The notes under the pieces were generated by a model that saw only the letters and a program-made list of their open reading frames with translations, made no database searches and was not told where the DNA came from. Shown piece by piece: positions 60,488 to 64,000 of a stretch of 64,000 nt of DNA; positions within the stretch are counted from its first letter, which is position 1, and each line of letters opens with the position of its first letter. The stretch is from positions 9,401,489-9,465,488 of the forward strand of contig CM037873.1 in NCBI GenBank assembly GCA_021292105.1, in the 5' to 3' direction. The position numbers were made by a program, and so were the translations under genes. Origin of the DNA: Anadara kagoshimensis (Eukaryota > Mollusca > Bivalvia > Arcoida > Arcidae).

Positions 60488-62522
60488 ATGGACTTCAAGT
60501 TCTGCTGGGCTGCAGCCCTGGTGTCAACTTGCTTACTGCTTTCCACAGTACTGGGAAATGAGGTAATGCGAATTTATTTAATATTTCTTTTGTAACGGAA
60601 AAGGGTTAATGTACATATTTTAGAATCATTATATTATATTCATTTAATTTTTTCTGCAAAAGGAAACTAATGTTTTAATTGTGTATCCTTTTTAATGATA
60701 TAAGTGTTGAATAAGAGTTTAAATTTAAAAAAAATCCTGTACTAAAACAAATAAATAAATATATGTATAAATAAATAAATAAGTAAATAAATGACTAAAT
60801 AAATAAATACATAAATAACATGTAGAACTTAAAATATCACTTAAAATCGGAAATACATGTACATGTGTCGAATGAAAAAGTGCCGTTTAAATTATTGTCA
60901 TCAAAAACAAACTACTGCTTATATTCAAAATTATTTTTAAACAAATATCAATTGAATAAATTATAAAATGAAGTCTGATCCTTGAATTAAATTAGCGATT
61001 TCATGTCAAAATTTTAAAAACCTATTCAGACTTTACTGCACAATAATCAGTTACACCACGTTTTGCATCTCAGTCTTTATGCTTGCGGACACCTTGAATT
61101 TGGAAATTTAATGGGAGTTGGATGTTTAATTTGAAGCTCAGTTAAACTAACCAATTAGTTGTAGGAATTCTCTATCTTAATTAGAAAGTAATAATTTTCA
61201 AAATACCTGTAAAAACGTTGTACAAACAATTACTTTCATGAAATGAGATAAATTTAAAAACATACTTCTACAATAGATATTGTTATAACATTTTGAACTT
61301 TCGCTAACGATTATGTTACGCTAACTGAGATTTTACCGCTCTGCTTCACATCTGCAAATTCACTGTTTACTTTAATTTAAATTTTATGAAATAAATGTAC
61401 ACTTTACACAAGAAGGGCGTTTTACCAGAAATAAAAATGCGAAATTTTCGGAATAGTTAGACTCTTTCCGTAATCTTAGCGAAAACGGCTGGAATGTTTA
61501 GACCAAATCAGGAATTTTTAGACGAAATCCGGAATAATCGGCCAAAATTCGGAATAATAGTAGAATATTTTTACGGTAATATTTACTGAGTTTAAAACAT
61601 TACGGTTATTGTCTGATTATTCAGGAAAGTATCCGTGATTATTCCGCCGGGCGAAAGGCTTATCATTACGGTGAAAGTATTATTATTTAGGCAAATGTCC
61701 CATTATTATCGTAAAACACTTCAAAATATTTAAATTGTTTTTATATTTGCCAGAATAATCAGACTTTTACCGTATTTATCATTCTTTTACTAGAAAAACC
61801 AGACACTTGCCGGAATTTTTAGATTCCAGAAAATTTACAGTGAAAAAATGGTCTAAATATTCCGGATTTGGCCCGATTATTCCGAATTTAGCTGATTTAA
61901 TTCTTTTCTGGATTATTCCGGCTTTTCGATAAGATTAAGTTATATGTCCTACTATTTAAATTTAGCAATTATTCCGGTAAAACCCCCTTCTAGTGTTGCC
62001 ATGTACTGAATTAAAATGATTCTTTTGTTATAAATCAAAATCACCACATTGGTTTATCCCCAAAACAGTCCTTGGATTTTCGTAATTTACACACTTTTTT
62101 TGATTAATTTGTTTCTTTATTTTAGAGAAATGAATGTTTATCATGATTTATTGAAACGGCTAATACATGTATTTTCTTTTTGCCAAATTCAGTTAATTTT
62201 GAAAATATATATTTGAACCTGAATTGATTGTCAAAATGACTTTGAATTTCACAATACATTAACAATTAACAAAGTTAATAAAATTTCAAATACATGTATG
62301 CGAAAATAAAGTCAAAGGAAATCATATTTCAGGAATGATTGCGAAAATAGAGTCAGGGCCATGCATGCAATTTTGTAATTCAAATATTAAATATAACATG
62401 ATTCACTTTGTCTAGTAGTAATAGCTGTCGGTTTTTTATTGTTTAAATGATTTCGATAATTATCACCGTAAATATAGGAAATGCACGGCTGATCGGAATC
62501 TTCGATGTTCATTTTAATTTTC

Positions 62523-62556
<34 letters not shown>

Positions 62557-62844
62557 TAGTCTTTTATCTTTAAAAGTTATCAATTTTACAGGTAAGATTA
62601 TATTTTATGATTTGTTTATTTATTTCTTTTTCTTTTTTTATTATATTATTATTAGTTTTTCTATATATCTATATAAACAGGATGCGTCACCGGATATCTA
62701 TTTCCTTCATATAAAATCGGACATCAAGTACAGATTTGCTACTACCCTAGTGACCAGTAAAGTGGTCAATCCAGACAATATCTCCAGAGAGGTCATATTT
62801 GACGTCACACTGCCCAATGAAGCCTTCATGACTAATTTCACACT
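60488..62844 (+). CDS. Inter-alpha-trypsin inhibitor heavy chain-like protein, first two exons (partial)
   Basis: Exon 1 (60488-60562) encodes a 25-residue start with a classic signal peptide: charged MDFKF, a hydrophobic core with LLLSTVLG, and likely cleavage before NE. Exon 2 (62681-62844) follows an AACAG acceptor. It encodes DIYFLHIKSDIKYRFATTLV, then SREVIFDVTLPNEAFMTNF, which is the start of a VIT (vault/inter-alpha-trypsin) domain. Exon 1 ends in phase 0 and exon 2 in phase 2 (ACT|GTGAGT). Known heavy chains continue with a von Willebrand A domain and a long C-terminal part; these would lie beyond the window. The protein should be secreted. In vertebrates the family binds hyaluronan; a role here is not shown. 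Intron 1 is 2118 bp and carries a MITE and microsatellites. Confidence 0.85.
60748..60820. repeat. Imperfect (AAAT)n microsatellite
   Basis: Interrupted AAAT repeats in intron 1 of the ITIH-like gene. Confidence 0.9.
61411..61994. mobile_element. MITE-like element with repeated GGAATAAT motifs
   Basis: The ends are inverted: AGAAGGGCGTTTTACCAGAA on the left, and AGAAGGGGGTTTTACCGGAA as the reverse complement of the right. Inside, GGAATAAT or its complement ATTATTCC, or one-base variants, appears about ten times in both orientations, often with flanking CCG/CGG. No coding frame is present. Length ~584 bp. It lies in intron 1 of the ITIH-like gene. Confidence 0.72.
62525..62558. repeat. (TTA)n microsatellite
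   Basis: About eleven TTA repeats in intron 1, 120 bp before exon 2. Confidence 0.95.
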
Positions 62845-62960
62845 GTGAGTATAATCTACATCGAATGTATTAATGGACTTTTAACAACATGTAAATACTA
62901 TAAACTTTAAATTTCATCACTTGTTATTTATGAATGGTACATTTGTTATGTCCTTATTTT

Positions 62961-63042
62961 GAATTTTTACTAAAATAATGCATTCAGAATCAGTTGTCAC
63001 GTTCATGTGGTGATTTTGAATGCATTATTTTAATCAAAATTC
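62961..63042. repeat. 32-bp near-perfect hairpin with 18-nt loop
   Basis: GAATTTTTACTAAAATAATG and CATTCAGAATCA pair with TGATTTTGAATGCATTATTT and TAATCAAAATTC, with about three mismatches over 32 bp. It lies in intron 2 of the ITIH-like gene. It may be a tiny foldback element. Confidence 0.85.
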
Positions 63043-64000
63043 AAAATCAGCACATGGCACATCTGTAAACGAGCTTTGACATAGACATATAGCCTATATA
63101 TCCGATATTTATCCTATAATTTAAATGAAAAATTAAACGTTGAGTTGTTTATGTTAAAAATGGTTTTCCAATTGTGATTTTTTTTAAAAATGCATTCATT
63201 TCAATTTATTCGATACTGTTATTAAATAAATAAACAAATGAAAATAAGGTTTTTAGATAAAACTCCCGAGTTTCAATTTTATATCTATATGTTAACCTTT
63301 ATTGTTCTTGTTAGTTGGTAAAAAATTCATTTCCAAATATACTATAGATGGTAACACAACTTTACCAAGCTCCTTGTAAAACATTTTAAACAAGAAGAAC
63401 ATATTGGGTTTTGTTCAATGTTTTTGGTGTTTTTATATCTATTTTACTTCTAGTATATATTTAAAGGCATATGCTATGAAATAGAACCACCATTCAAAAC
63501 AAGCTAATTTTTTCACTGTTTGTTCTATATGAACATGCAAACAAAAATATGCAAAAATAATGGTAGGTCACCGCATGTAATTTTTCAACAACTGTTGTTC
63601 AATATATGCAGTATTTCAAGGATTTTGCATTTTTACCCAAAAATCGATATAATTGAAAAATCAACCTCAAACAAACTCAAGAAATTCATTAAAATGTTAT
63701 AATCAGCAAAAATGCATCATACCCATATTTAACATGTTAAAAATGTTAAAGTTGGCAGTTCAATACACATTTATTAAAATAATTGGTAAAAAATACATTG
63801 GAGGTAGAGCTCATTTTACCGCCTTTTTCACAAAAATTCCATACATTTTCATGTATAAAAAAAAATCTACCATTCGAAATCTTTTCAAATTCTGCCAAAA
63901 GCTTAACCAGACTATATACTTCACAAAAACAAAGAAAAATTGATAGGTCACCAGGATATTTTAGGATTTAAAAATAAAAAATTATCCCTACCCCCATGAT
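63043..64000. other. Intron 2 of the ITIH-like gene, no further exon seen
   Basis: AT-rich sequence without a convincing exon. A GGTAGAGCTCATTTTACCGCC segment near 63801 shows no domain. Confidence 0.5.

Overview
The window looks like AT-rich nuclear DNA from an invertebrate metazoan, most likely a bivalve mollusc. The evidence is spliced genes with GT/AG introns, a mariner, a Polinton/Maverick, a non-LTR retrotransposon, a THAP zinc finger, the start of an inter-alpha-trypsin inhibitor heavy chain (ITIH)-like gene, and several interspersed repeats that I recall from bivalve genomes. The species assignment is inference; no search was run.

Layout. (1) 1-17165 is one uninterrupted minisatellite array of a 37-bp unit, with higher-order blocks in its right third. 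(2) 17295-22085 (+) holds five exons of a spliced gene for an unrecognised Thr/Pro/Arg-rich basic protein. All four introns are phase 1, and its first visible donor region is tandemly quadruplicated into potential 18-nt microexons. (3) 22310-23390 holds a GATT-headed interspersed repeat and an internally deleted mariner. (4) 24101-42010 is a tandem pair of ~6.7-kb units. The first unit is interrupted by a 4516-bp Polinton (24231-28746) with 580-bp terminal inverted repeats, a TAGAGA target duplication, a packaging ATPase and an integrase. The second unit preserves the empty target site. Each unit carries a decayed copy of a large repetitive protein-coding family. (5) 42011-49580 is accessory sequence: a LINE tail, a THAP exon with an apparently lost start codon, G-run-rich inverted-repeat elements, inverted tetranucleotide arrays and a 74-bp minisatellite. 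(6) 52390-52800 is a CGCACGAA-rich tandem repeat. (7) 52929-57390 is a nearly full-length but broken non-LTR retrotransposon (ORF1, endonuclease, reverse transcriptase, CCHC). (8) 60426-62844 is the TATA box and first two exons of an ITIH-like secreted protein. Its large first intron contains a MITE-like element, and the gene continues past the right edge.

How the parts relate. Only two loci look like host genes under constraint: the unrecognised gene at 17.3-22.1 kb and the ITIH-like gene at 60.5 kb. Almost everything else is mobile or tandem DNA. The order of events at 24-42 kb can be read directly: duplication of the 6.7-kb unit first, then Polinton insertion into one copy. Several coding breaks fall in homopolymers, so some may be assembly errors rather than true mutations.
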